From the NCBI RefSeq assembly GCF_001625305.1, contig NW_017804464.1:2765048-2829047 (forward strand): a stretch of 64,000 nt of DNA, written 5' to 3'. This document shows positions 22,360-34,700 of the stretch, one piece after another. The DNA comes from Branchiostoma belcheri (taxonomy: Eukaryota > Chordata > Leptocardii > Amphioxiformes > Branchiostomatidae). Each line of letters starts with the position of its first letter. Position 1 is the first letter of the stretch. The notes beneath the pieces are model-generated. The model saw only the letters and a program-made list of their open reading frames with translations, did not search any database and was not told where the DNA came from. The translations under genes were made by a program, and so were the position numbers.

Positions 22360-25300
22360 GTATTTTACCAACTCAGATGGACTTTCATGCGAGATCTACT
22401 GTGGTTTCAAAATCTAGATTTCCACTGTGAAATCATCACACTGTGATTGGAAACAAGTTGCGAACATTTGATTTTTTTAAGCATAATAATTAATACGGTG
22501 AAGTAAACCTCCTTCCAGTACTGTTGGGATATAAAATCCATGGGAAAATAAATGGATTTAACCAAGGATATTATACACAGAGTGTATAATGTCCTTGATT
22601 GAAATAGTTACTCTCCAAGCAGAGGTTGTTGGGGAAAATTGTGACATTGATTCTTTATCATGCGCCCGGTTTTTGTCCACCTTAGTAGAAATAGTGCCAA
22701 CTATTGAAGTATTGAACTGTTGACCCTGTTGCAATTATTTTTCTGTGATTGACCCACCAGAAAAACTAGGTCAGGCAGGATATTTTGCATCTTTGTGAAG
22801 CGGTTGCTGATAGTAAGGATTGACCTATTTTCAGCAAGATATTTGCCATTGAGTAATGATTAAGTTAACTGTCCCATGAAAATTACGATCCAACGTACAA
22901 ATCTACTCACAACATAGCATCTAGCAGCCCACCCTGGCAGCAAGAGATTGTGTAACAGAGGCTAATACTAACTGCCAAAAATGGTACAAATAAATTACAT
23001 GCAATTTTTGTGCAGTATCTTTGTATGGTATACGGAAGATACATTTTCCAGGTTACCATTTTTTTTACACCAGACAAAAGTTTTATTGTTCTATGTGTTG
23101 TGCATACATTGAGAGAGTTACAAAGCCAGTATTGACTGTGTTCATGAATGTTTTATTCTGTGGACCTTTGAGTTTAACATGCTAGTGGACATAGAAGGTA
23201 CATCAATCAAAATCAAAGGTCATCTTGTGTACATAAAGTTTGACGATTGATGAATTGTTGGATTCAATGCTGTCAATAAATACTAGAATGCGCCTTTACT
23301 TTTGGTAGTACATTTGTACATGCATGTCTGAAAGGTCACATGTGTTTGCAATATGTAAGTTATTAACATACAAAGCTAGTCTTATATAACGTACAGACGT
23401 CCATGGTTATATAACATGACTAAGCCATGACCTTATCAGGTTATACATGCAAGATAGCCTTCACCTCAAATGAGGCTTATGGGACAAACGTGAGCCAACA
23501 GGGTTTTGACAAAATTTCTTCTACAAGTCTTAGTGTTGTTTCAGGTTTTACCAGGCAGTTTTTCTAACAACAACTTAATTCTAAGAGTTTATCGCTCAAG
23601 TCAAAAAAAGATTTTGACTTTCTTATGTAAAGGCTGTTATGCAAGTTGAAGGTAGGAAAGTTCATTAACAACTTGGGAGGGAGGGAGTTGACAGACAGTC
23701 CCTGATGATATACTGTGGGGTTCAGGGGGTTGGGAGTGTGTGTGTTGGAGGTGTGTGGAGGGGTGTGTGTTGGGGGTGTGTGTAAGTTGTGGGCGTTACC
23801 AGGAACTATATTTACTTAAGTCACACATTGAACACAAAAACAGAGATAGCCCATTCTATTTTAAAGTTAGTACCAGTTCCTTGTTGTTGACATTTTTGCA
23901 TTGAATTCCTGATACAATGTAGTAGTCAAACTGCTCCAGGGGCAGTTTTTATACTGGGTAAAATTACCATTTGTTTTTGTAACCTACATGTGTGTGATCT
24001 TCTCCCTGCTGCCTAATTCAGAAAAACCATTTAAGCCGGAATGTCTACAGTACTTCAGTGTGCTACAAGGATACATGGCCATATACAGGCCATTATATAT
24101 AGGTCTCTCCAGGACAGATTGTTAGTGGTCTCTCCCTTTGCCATAATATTATAAACCATTGGAAACCAGGTCACATCACGTGCAGGAATCTGTCCCAGTT
24201 ACACAACCTGGGCCTGTTCTTTTATAATCTTCCAATACTGGCAGCAGACGGGAAAGCTCTGTGGGTGTTTCACAGTTTGTATACAACTGTTTTTGGAGGC
24301 CATAACCAGTGAAGATTTAAGGTACATTTTGTATTTTGTGTCTTTAGAGTAGTGTACATCTTTGATATGTTTGACTAACTGACAAAGGAGACTTAGATTT
24401 TGGACAAAATATTAGCTTACTATTTTGCAGTGAGATATTTGATTATGTGGGCTCAACAACAACAAGAACAATGCTTGCCCAAATGAATAGCATGCTTTTC
24501 ATGTAGAGGAGAAAAAAATTAACACATTTGTTGAAATATTTGACACCATGTCATTTTACCTATAGGTTTTTATGCATAATGTTTTAGCAAAAATGTGTTG
24601 CTAGGCCGCATAAGCAATTCTGAAGCATGCTCAACTTGAGTCCTGTCAGTGCCTTTGCAAATTTCTATACAGTTTGAGTAGGATTTCAAAAGGATTGTTA
24701 AATTATTAATACATTTACAAAACTGTAATACAGCTTTGGTTCTGAACCAAACGAAGTGCATATTCTGAATTGCAAATTGTCAAAACAAGTTTGTCTTCCC
24801 ATTAGCAAATCCTGAGGCAAGTAATTAAATCCTATTGTATGCTGAGACAAAGAAGAAAGACAAATACTAGTAGCTTTGAATAACATAGATATGCCTGGTT
24901 TAGGTGCGTTTTTGACAAGACACCTGTTTTTGTCCAAGCTAATTATAATCTGTAAGCATATCTTATCACATTTTGAACCATCATTTCATATTTTACGTAT
25001 TTCAAATATAGCCCCCAAACATTATAAGCTATGGAAGGAGGCACTTTATTTTTTGGTACCACCAATAAATAGCTAGAGCTAGCTAAGATATGAAGCAAGC
25101 AACTGTTTTTTGTCAGGGACATCACATTTTTGCCTCAGCATTTCCATGCAAGTTATTTTGAAGACATCAGTAGTCAAATCACCCAACTGTCACCTGCTAT
25201 GCCTACCACTCGCTGACCGTGACGTCATGGAAATCACTTGTGTTAAGTTGTAAGCCTCTCAAAAAAAACTGCCTAGTCACGCTGACAATGCACGTTTTAC

Positions 25301-25369
25301 CTCTTTGGGGTCAGGTATACAGTACAAGGTGTCAGATTTCTTGGCAGTTGTCCAGGTGTGAATGAAAAC
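25301..25369 (-). other. Isolated exon-like segment, unknown gene
   Basis: On the minus strand a CTTCCTTTCAG acceptor precedes 23 in-frame codons beginning VFIHTWTTAKKSDTLYCIPD and ending PKE, followed by a GTAAAA donor. Codon use looks protein-like. I find no neighbouring minus-strand exons that continue it and do not recognise the protein. It may be a relic, a piece of a nested gene, or chance. Confidence 0.3.
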
Positions 25370-27066
25370 CTGAAAGGAAGGGCCGTGGTCGTTCCCAGGA
25401 AAGGAGGAAGGGGGATAGTGACTGGTGCTGCAATGTACATACATTAGACTAGAGATGATGTAATAATCTTCCAGCTGTAACAGAGCAGTTACACAATTCA
25501 AACTGTGGTCTTTCAACAATTCAACAAGACAAGGTATGTGGTCTTTCAACAAATTCAACAAGACTATTCATACTGGTATTGTTTTCAGTTTGTTGTCAAC
25601 CTGTCACTAATCTGGGGTTAAAATTAATTGAAGCATGTCAGCTAGAAAACCTACTCGTCAACATTCCGCTTTTAAGCCAGGTAATAATAGCAAACATTAT
25701 GTCCATGTACAAGAGGTAAGAGAAAAAAACTTGACTGCTTTTTGTTAGGCCTTAGGGTTCCCCCGGGGAAACTAAGATTAGGTCACTGGCCCACAATCAG
25801 TGAAAATATTATCAGTTGCTCTTGACTCTTTTGAGAGCCAGATTCTGTTATTAATGTTCACCCAATATGTACTAGTATGTTAAAATCTCCTTGTGTCACA
25901 GTGTTTTCTTAGGTATCTCAGGTCAAAAAGGTTCTCTGTCCCCCCATCAGACAATAAACTCATCTAACTCAAGTGCATTTCCACTGACATTGGGACTGGT
26001 CTATTTTGTAATGGGGGGGTTGCAAACATACTTGTGCTGTGTGTGTGGTCTTTGTAACTTTGTAAGTGTGGTATTATTGTAAGGCAGACTATTGTCAAGT
26101 AGGTAATGTTACATGTAACCTTGGGATTTACTAGTATACCGTTAATCCTTCAAGACATCAAGAGCTGCTAAGAATGAATCCAAATCACAGGTTTCATTAT
26201 CCTTCTTCCTGATAACTCAGATAAGGTATTGGTTATGGGATTAGACAACAGGGAGAAGGTTAGAATTAGTAATAATTATTGTTATCAGATCTAAACAACA
26301 CTTAACCTTTTTAAGATCAAATGGAAGTTTAAGAAGACTATGCCAAAGTACAGACAGTTATAATGTCAGAATTAAGTTTATGGCAAAAATGTAGAGTGGT
26401 ATGGTGTGCGACCTTTATTTGCGAAAGGTGAGTTAACCTTACAAAGCATGACTGACAGGTCATTGACCAGTACATGTTTGTTCTTTAGGGGCAAAGGTAC
26501 AGTTTGTTCTTTTGTCTACATGTAGGATTGGCCTTTTGGGGGTCTTTCTTTCCATGAGGCATATTTTTTTTAATTTTTGTTTGCAGTTGTGTTCCAATCC
26601 AATTTAAAGCATTATCATGGCATTAGTGATTTAAATAATGTGTTAGAGACTTTTCTGAACTTAATGTAATTATTGTCTAACGAAGTTAAGAGCACCAAGA
26701 ATTTTGTATACATGTACATTAATTCAAAATCCAATTTCCCCATGCACACCCCCTAAAACATGACTTGGATTTTCATTCTGTGGGTCACATTCTGTGGGTA
26801 CAATGTAATTGCCCTATTGCCCTGCATAACAAACGTCACATGGAATTTAGTCACATGCTACATGTGACTCTTCCATGTGATGTTTTGATGTCGGAAATAA
26901 ACATACCTGGGGTAAACCACTAGAGCATAGAGTAGGGGGAAACGAATACAATAGAGGGAGATGAAAAAGGGGGCTGTTCACACGGCATTGTGACATCACA
27001 AAAATGTGCTCTTTATCATTTCTTTATATTATAATATCTCTTTTACATAGAAAATTGATAGCCATA

Positions 27067-27292
27067 TAGCCTGGGTGCCATCCCCTACCGCGAGTCGGCG
27101 ATAATTCCTCGGCCCGGGAAAGGCACACGCCCCGCCGACCCTGATTTGCACACTGGCTCTAATTATCTCCTCGCGCTAGGCTAGCGTGAAAGATATTGGG
27201 TTTGGGGCAGCCTGGGGTTGGGCGGCGGATACAGTAGCGGACACAAAAAAAATCTATCGCTTTATGAACGCTAGCGTCTGGCACCCAGGCTA
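27067..27292. mobile_element. 226-bp MITE with 9-bp target duplication (MULE-like)
   Basis: Perfect 14-bp terminal inverted repeats, TAGCCTGGGTGCCA on the left and its reverse complement on the right, are flanked by the exact direct repeat ATAGCCATA at 27058-27066 and 27293-27301. A 9-bp duplication is typical of Mutator-like elements. The internal sequence is GC-rich and non-coding. The element at 50368-50547 has a similar TAGCCT end and also a 9-bp duplication. Confidence 0.9.
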
Positions 27293-28795
27293 ATAGCCAT
27301 ACTGTCTTTCAGTTGAACAGCTTTTGAAAATGTTAGTAAGAAATACAATGTGTCCCCTGGCCTCATGTGAGTTTTTTATGCTATGAGTCTAGTATGACCC
27401 CAAATTGCAATGGGTTAAACTGACTGACTGCAACATATTAACCCTAGTAACATATACATTTTGTTCTGCAGCTATACTGTAGGTGAGTTGCTTCTGTTGT
27501 AGCAGACAATCAATTCGTACACGTTTAGCTGAGCAAGTACCTGTGCAGTGTGTAACTACGTAATCTTAACTTGCAATTGCCAGACTCAAGTTGTTGTCAA
27601 AGCTTACTGAACTGATTTGGATAGGTCTAGTTTCACATGACATGATCTTATTGTCAGGAAACTGGGAAAACTGAACTGAACTTCATTCTCCATACTCTTG
27701 CTACAAAAAATAGAACTTGTAACACACAGGGAGTCCCACACAAAAATTCCAAAACAGTACCAATTTGTATGGTACATATTATAGTTCTTGACTAGCTATA
27801 GTGTACTCATTCTGTGTCTTTGATTGGGACTTGGCAATAGAAACTTTTGGGACTCGGGCAAAAGTTTTCTAAAAGGTAACCAGCTCCAGCAATCCTTTGA
27901 ATGCCAACTTCAAGTGCCACTGAATCATTCAGTCTCAGACATGGTCTAGAATCAACTAGAATGAACAAAGTAAACAAAAAATGCTTTGTCATAGTTAATC
28001 GTCTTGACCTGAGTTGTCCTTTGGTGGCACGCAGGCATCCAATTGAAACAGCGTTTGCAAAAACAGCAAAAGTCAAATATTTTAGCGGACGACCCTTTTA
28101 AAAGGGAGAGAGGTAATCAAACAAGAAAGTTTGTTTTTAATTCGTCAAATCGATTTAAGGGGATTTGATGAAATAAAGTAAGCAAACCCTGACTGTTTGA
28201 CCATGATGCAGCAAAAAAGTTGTTTTGAACTACACAGAATGTAGCTATGGGTACAGTATTGATTTTTGCTATGAACCGCTGCCCCCCTCCCTCCCCTGAC
28301 AATACATCTGACAGACACTAGTACAGGTGTCCATGTAAACTGTACAAGTCAAAATGATGGATTGTCATTGCTTCTTTTACCACTGAATTGGAATCCATAC
28401 CCTATATTAAAAACACCATTATTACAGTAAGCCTTACAGTAGTACATTAGTGGTGGATTTTTGGTATGCAATTATCTCAAATCATCATCCAGAGAAATGC
28501 CCTTCAGGCATCTAGCTTTAAATAGCGCACCTGAAAATCCAGTCATCTGAATGAAGCTATTGAGCTGATAATTCCGACCCCAGGCACGTCAACCAACATT
28601 CCAAGCCACAAGTTAATCATGTGCATTACCGTGTCACTTCGATGGTGTCAAAAATGCACAGGGAGCACGCTATGGCGGCTGTCCCAGGGTGCCATATGGG
28701 ACACCACGAAATGACTGTCTACCAGTAAATGTGAATTTGTCTTTCTTGTCCTTCCAGTGCGTGACCCATCTGAGGACACCAAGTTGTTGATCACC

Positions 28796-31700
28796 ATGGC
28801 AATGATGAAAGTACTGACAGGAAAGTACCGTACTACAGGCATGGCGCCTCTGGACCTATCCTCCTGTAGTAAAAGGTAAGGCACCAGGAGGAGCCTTCAT
28901 ATCAGCCTTGTGGCAGTGTTTCAAATTTGCAGTTTTTTGCTGATACCATGTAGTAACTGTTTGCTGATTGCTGCCAAATTGTGCTTATGTTTCAGAATCT
29001 TACATAAAGAAATCAGTATTAGAAAAAAATCAGTGTATGATGTAAAAAATTTAAAAAAAATTAGTCATTTCCCCACAACTCTTTGCTGCCTGTGTCCAAT
29101 AGTTTGACGTTCCAGTACCACAGTCAACATTACTACTACAAAATGTAGAATTACAATTTACACTACTAGTTAGTTCATAGTCCCTAATTTGTGTCTTACA
29201 CTTTGCATGGTGTGAATTGCATGTATTTTGTTGTTACATTGTTTGACATGATATAATTGCTGTTCTTTCCAGTGACATCCTTGAATACTTTGAAGCCAGC
29301 TATGATTTGAATGAAAGCCTCTTCACTGGGCTCAAAGGTAAGTTAGCTGTGAAATATTGATCTGTAAGGAAAAAAGGAGAAACAAGGGCGGTGTTTAAAA
29401 AACACACCGGCGACGTGAGTATTTTAATAATATAATAGTATAAATTTGTAACCCTTTTGATATACCTTGAGTAAAAGGAATTTTTCTTATAACGGATTGT
29501 TGTTATAGTTCTACTAGTATTTTAAAATGTGTGTGTTTTTGACACCGTATTGTATGTAGGAAGTTGTATTGTTTGTTTTTGAGAGTGCTAAAATGATGCA
29601 TGCATCAACGAATGAATTGTGTACCCTGAGCTGTAACTCACATTCGTATGGATTTATGTTTGACGCTACATGTACACTGAGTGGGTCTCCACCAGAAAGC
29701 AGACCGGGCGCTCGTCCAAGGTTCCCGAAATATCTAGCGTCTCCATATTCCACCTAACATGTCTGACTTTCCTCATCGCCTTCGCAAATTCACGGAGGCA
29801 TCCCTTGTGAACCCCTTTCCTTTCTCATTCCGGCACAATTTGTGCCCGATTGGCTGGTTTCCCCTTTTCGTTCGCACACGCACTGGTCTTGGTTTCTTTC
29901 ACGCAGTTAGGCGTGTTTTGGCCGGGTTTTTGACATGAGACACATGTTATATATTTGAGACAATCTCTATCCTACACCATGTCTCGCACGTGTTGACATG
30001 GTTTGTGAGGCAACAGAATAAAAGGTTGCATATCTCGCCAAACAAGAAATGTCTCTTCTGTTTATTGTGTTTGATCCTTCCTAGTTAAAAAGCGAAATTG
30101 CACTATATAACTAACGGTGACCTGGCCCGATAAAAGGCGTAACGTAAACAACCGGAGCTCAGTCTGACGTAAACCTTCGTGGTGTTCACATCGCGGAGAG
30201 CTCTACTGCGTAATACTTCAATATCTAAGGCCCATTGCGCCCCACACATTCAGAGCAACAAGTATGACATTGTATAATTTACGGGCAGTATCCTTGCACC
30301 GACAAGCGATACGAGTACGAGCTTACGTTACATTAGCAAAGCATGTGTTTCCAGTACCTACTTCGTGCTACTGTACGATATAATATCATTGCATATTGAC
30401 ACGATACAGCTCTTTCTTGTTGATGTGGTGGCCCTGAAAAGGGCCGGGGAATTTAGTGGTCGGGTTTTACTAGCTAAGGACACTATGTCCTTGTGTGTAC
30501 CAAGTCTCCAAGCAGATGTTCGGGGGGAGGGTATAGTTGGGGTTGTCCCTTTCTCTGTATATGCTCCATTGTTTGATCTTCAGATGATTTTACAGCAGAC
30601 TGACTAGAAACATTCGGTCCCTGTATCTGCTTGGAGATTGTGTCGGTCGGATCTTACTGTTTACGAGGTCTCCAAGCAGATGTTCGGGGGAGGGTATAGT
30701 TGGGGTTGTCCCTTTCTCTGTATATGCTCCATTGTTTGATCTTCAGATGATTTTACAGCAGACTGACTAGAAACATTCGGTCCCTGTATCTGCATGGAGA
30801 TTGTGTCCCGGTCGGATCTTACTGTTTACGAAGTCTCCAAGCAGATGTTCGTGGGTATAGTTGGGGTTGTCCCTTTCTCTGCATCTGTTCAGTGTTCCAT
30901 TGTTTGATATTCGAATTTCGAGTGAATGCTTACAGACTTACTGAAAATTAGTAAAACAAACAATAGGTCTCTGTATCTACTTGGAGATTGTATTGGTCGG
31001 ATTTTACTGCGTGCGAAGTCTCCAAGCAGATGTTCAGGGCATAGTTACTACGCTACACAACATTATGATACGGCAAATGAAATAAAATATGGTTATACCT
31101 CTCTCACAAGCAAACTAAGATGACTTTGCACAAAACATTCTTTCATAAGATAATCGTGCAGAAGACTAGCTATTCTCTTTTTTTTTAATATTTACATATC
31201 ACCTTTTTCCAAAACTGTAGGACATGTAGGATGGCACATGCTTTTCTGTCATTCCGTGAGTTTGGAAGCTAAAGGCATTTTGCCCTGCAAAATAGGGGTT
31301 TTGTTGTAAACCGGAAGGGAGACTATTTCCCACTAAGTCCGTCGCGACAGTTGCCATAGCAACAAACCTATCTGTCTGACTGACCACCGCATTGGGTGGT
31401 CCGCGTGCACGGGGGACCATTCATTCAGTCAGTCGGTCGCCAGCTACCCGCGAGGACGTACTAAACTTTCGTTGTACCAACTGACAAACTATTTGACTTA
31501 TTTGACTCATTTGCCGTATCAACGATACTTACAACTGGACCCCTGAACGGTATTCAACTAATGCTTCTACTGTTAGACGAGACGAACCCGCAGACGAGGC
31601 CGCACTCCGCGTGGCCGTACCCCGGACCACTGAGAACAACTGCCCTCCTCTCCACCAGCGATAACAGACTCCCAAAACAGTGAGTTCATACGTGCTTTTA

Positions 31701-34700
31701 TTTTAAGGGTACACTTTTAAACAGGAGCGTTGACAGGTATCATATACAATTATAGTAGGTGTGTATTTTATGTATAGAAACCTTCCGTGTATGAAGTCCT
31801 GATGACGACTTCACATTTCGGATCGTTCATCTTATAGAAGACGTTATAGAAGACCCCTGTAACCACCCGGCCTGTTCAGTGGTTGGTTTGTGAGGCTTTG
31901 ATTGTGAAACGTGTCAATGTTTTGCGCTGGACATATCAGAGGGTCTGCATGCTCTTTTTCGTTAACCGTTATGGGCTATTTTAATTTACCGTTAATCGTT
32001 GCCGGCCCGCTCTAATTCAACGTTAAGCGTTATCAGTATATTCCTCGTGAAGCGTTATTGGTCGTTTTAATTCTACGTAACACGTTATTTGTCATCCTAA
32101 ATTCAGCGTTAAGCGTTAATGAATAATTCTTCGTTACGCCTAATTTTGCCTTTCAAAGTGCAGGAAAATGCGTCATTGAGGACTTAAAAATACAAAATTT
32201 CCCGGGGGAGAATGCCCCCGGACCCCCCTACATTGCTCGCGCCTTTGGCGCTCGACTCGCGCTTCTGCGCTGGGTTCCCTTCGACTCTAGTCAGAACCAG
32301 CTTTCCCGTCAATTTCCGGAAGTTTGCGGAGAGTTACAGAATTTTTTAAACGAATCCGTCAACCTTGACAGGCAAATTAACAAAAAATCTTGAGTAAAAT
32401 ATGAAAACATCAGAAGGACTGACAAACACTCTCAACACCATGATTTGCCTCTCAAAATGCGGGAAATTGCGTTTTTGAAGGCTTAAAAATCCTACATTTC
32501 CAGGGGGGAGCATCCCCCCCCCCAGATTACGAGCGCCTTCGGCGCTCCCCTCTCAAAATCCATCGGTAAAACTGGGCAGACTGAAAAAATGCAAGCTGGC
32601 CGACGTCGACTCGGACTCCCCTTTATTTGTGGACGCACTCGGGGACCAGGGCAGGTGGGAAACACAGGGAACACATACCTTTAATGCGTGCTTCATTACA
32701 TGTAATTTTGTCAGTGATTAGCTTTTCTCACAAAGCGAGATACCAAATCCAGTACAGCTCGAAAAAAAGCCTGTCAATTTACCGTTAAGCGTTGCCGACC
32801 GTTCTGAATTTACCGTTAAGCGTTATCGGCCCTGCTGAATTTACCGTTAACCGTTGCCAGGACCCCCCCATGCAGACCCTCATATCAGCCTTGTCTACAG
32901 CTGAATTCTACGTTTCTTTGACTTGAATATGAAATGTACACCCTGTTTTGAAGCAAATGGTAGCGGTATGAAATCAATGTAGCGCTGGACTACTTTAGTG
33001 TTTCCCACAATAATCTGCCTTTGATGTCCATTGCGATGTGTGTGGGGGCATTCTAGACAGATAAGCCAAACTTGTCTTATTGCCCATGCCCTCGATAAAC
33101 TGAAACCGTCCTGCTTGTGGAAAAGGACGCGAGAAGAGAGCACATGGATGCTCTGATTGGTCAATTCCGGAAAAGTTTGAGCGTGGCCCGTGCGATACAA
33201 ACAGGGAAACCCCGTTCGGTACAAACGGGGAATTCCCCGTGCACTAGTCAACGTAAACCTAGCGGGCGAGGATCGGCTTTCGTGTCCGGCATAAAGTTCC
33301 ATATGGCCCACATGGCGACATAGAACTATTTTCACAGCCATGCAAGGCATGTGGCGTGTGAGATTCTGAAACACGTGGTATCTGGATGTCTGGGAGAAGC
33401 AGGGCTGCCATTGGTCGAATTGGGTGTCAAGCTGGGCAGGGCCAAAAAAATAGTTTATACTAAACAAACTTCAGATTTTAGTAGCCGAGTCCTAAGGCTA
33501 AATGAGAAGCGAAATCTTCAAATAGGAAACGAAGCTACCTTCTTGCCTAAATAAGGAAGCCACTTCTTAACATATTCACAGGTAAAGAAGCAAGGTTATA
33601 AGCGTTTGTTTCCTCCTTTTCGGTTCCCGCGATAATGACAGTTGACACGAGGCTAATCACCGCTGTTTCCCTACAGTTGCCCAGGCCGGCGGGCGTGGAG
33701 ATACGTAGCCCCTTTGCCTTCTCTAAACCAGGGATACAGACACAAAAAGGTGAGTTCAAACGTACTTTTATCCATAATTCTACAGGGTGTGGATGTTTGG
33801 TAATGTCGGCTAGTTTTGGCTAAGTTAATTTATGAAGCGCAGAAGGACTGCTATTTATGCAGTTCACAGCTGTCATGTCAAGTGTACTTTTGACGCACAT
33901 TCTATATCAGCCTTGTCTTCAACTGTTTTCTACGTTTCGATGACTTGTTTAGGAAATGTTCACCTTGTTTTGAAGTAATACATTTCAAACCGCTACCATT
34001 TGCTGTGACGTTCGCACCACGATATGTTTTGGCCGAGATCTTTATGAGGCGCGGTGAGAGGCATATTACTGTTGACTAACTTGCCGTGGATAGAGGGTAG
34101 CCATTTAAACTTGAGTTGTGTCAGGTATCATATACAATAATGGTAGGAGTGTATTTCATGTATAGATACCTTCAATGTGTGAAGTCCTGTCTATTGTTTT
34201 GTCCTGACACTAGCAACAAGCCTCACACCTTATCAGACTAATGACAGCCTTTTTTCTCTCCATACAGTTGCAATACCATGTGCCTGAGCTAGTGCGCAAG
34301 CTCTAGCCGGCAGTTGCCGTGCTAAAGCCGGGACAATCACATATGCCAGAAGCCGTGGTCACAGCTGACTCAAGCCTCCCGGTCACAGAGCTGATCATGA
34401 CAACTGACTCCAGTCTCCTTTGTGTAAAATTTTGCTTCGATATTGTTGATGATGGTAGAAGGAGCATGTTGATATCATATGTGTATTAGTAGTAGCATCG
34501 TCGACAGAAAGAAGGCAACATGGGAGGGAACCAGATCAGTAGCATAGCCATCACGTGCAGGCTATGTAATGCATTGCTAAGCCTATAGCCACAGTAAACC
34601 TTACACCAGTTAGAGATTACTGGGATGACTTACATACGTCTGTACTACGATGATACATTGCCTGTGTTTTACGGTATCTTAGTGTATATATTGTAATGAC

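Larger units (their letters stand above)
21100..28757. other. 7.7 kb without a recognised gene
   Basis: If the 21.0 kb exon is real this is the first intron of ovoA-a; otherwise it is intergenic. It contains solitary MITE ends at 21433 and 22611, the foldback at 22172-22359, a GT-rich low-complexity tract at 23731-23795, an isolated minus-strand exon-like segment at 25301-25369, and the MITE at 27067-27292. An open plus-strand frame at 21753-21950 ends next to a GTGATT word, but it resembles nothing I know and is not called. Confidence 0.5.

Noticed and set aside
32895-33467. 190-codon minus-strand open frame, among the longest in the window
   Set aside because: No recognisable domain, no splice logic, and it lies in repeat-derived sequence next to a transposon; probably chance.
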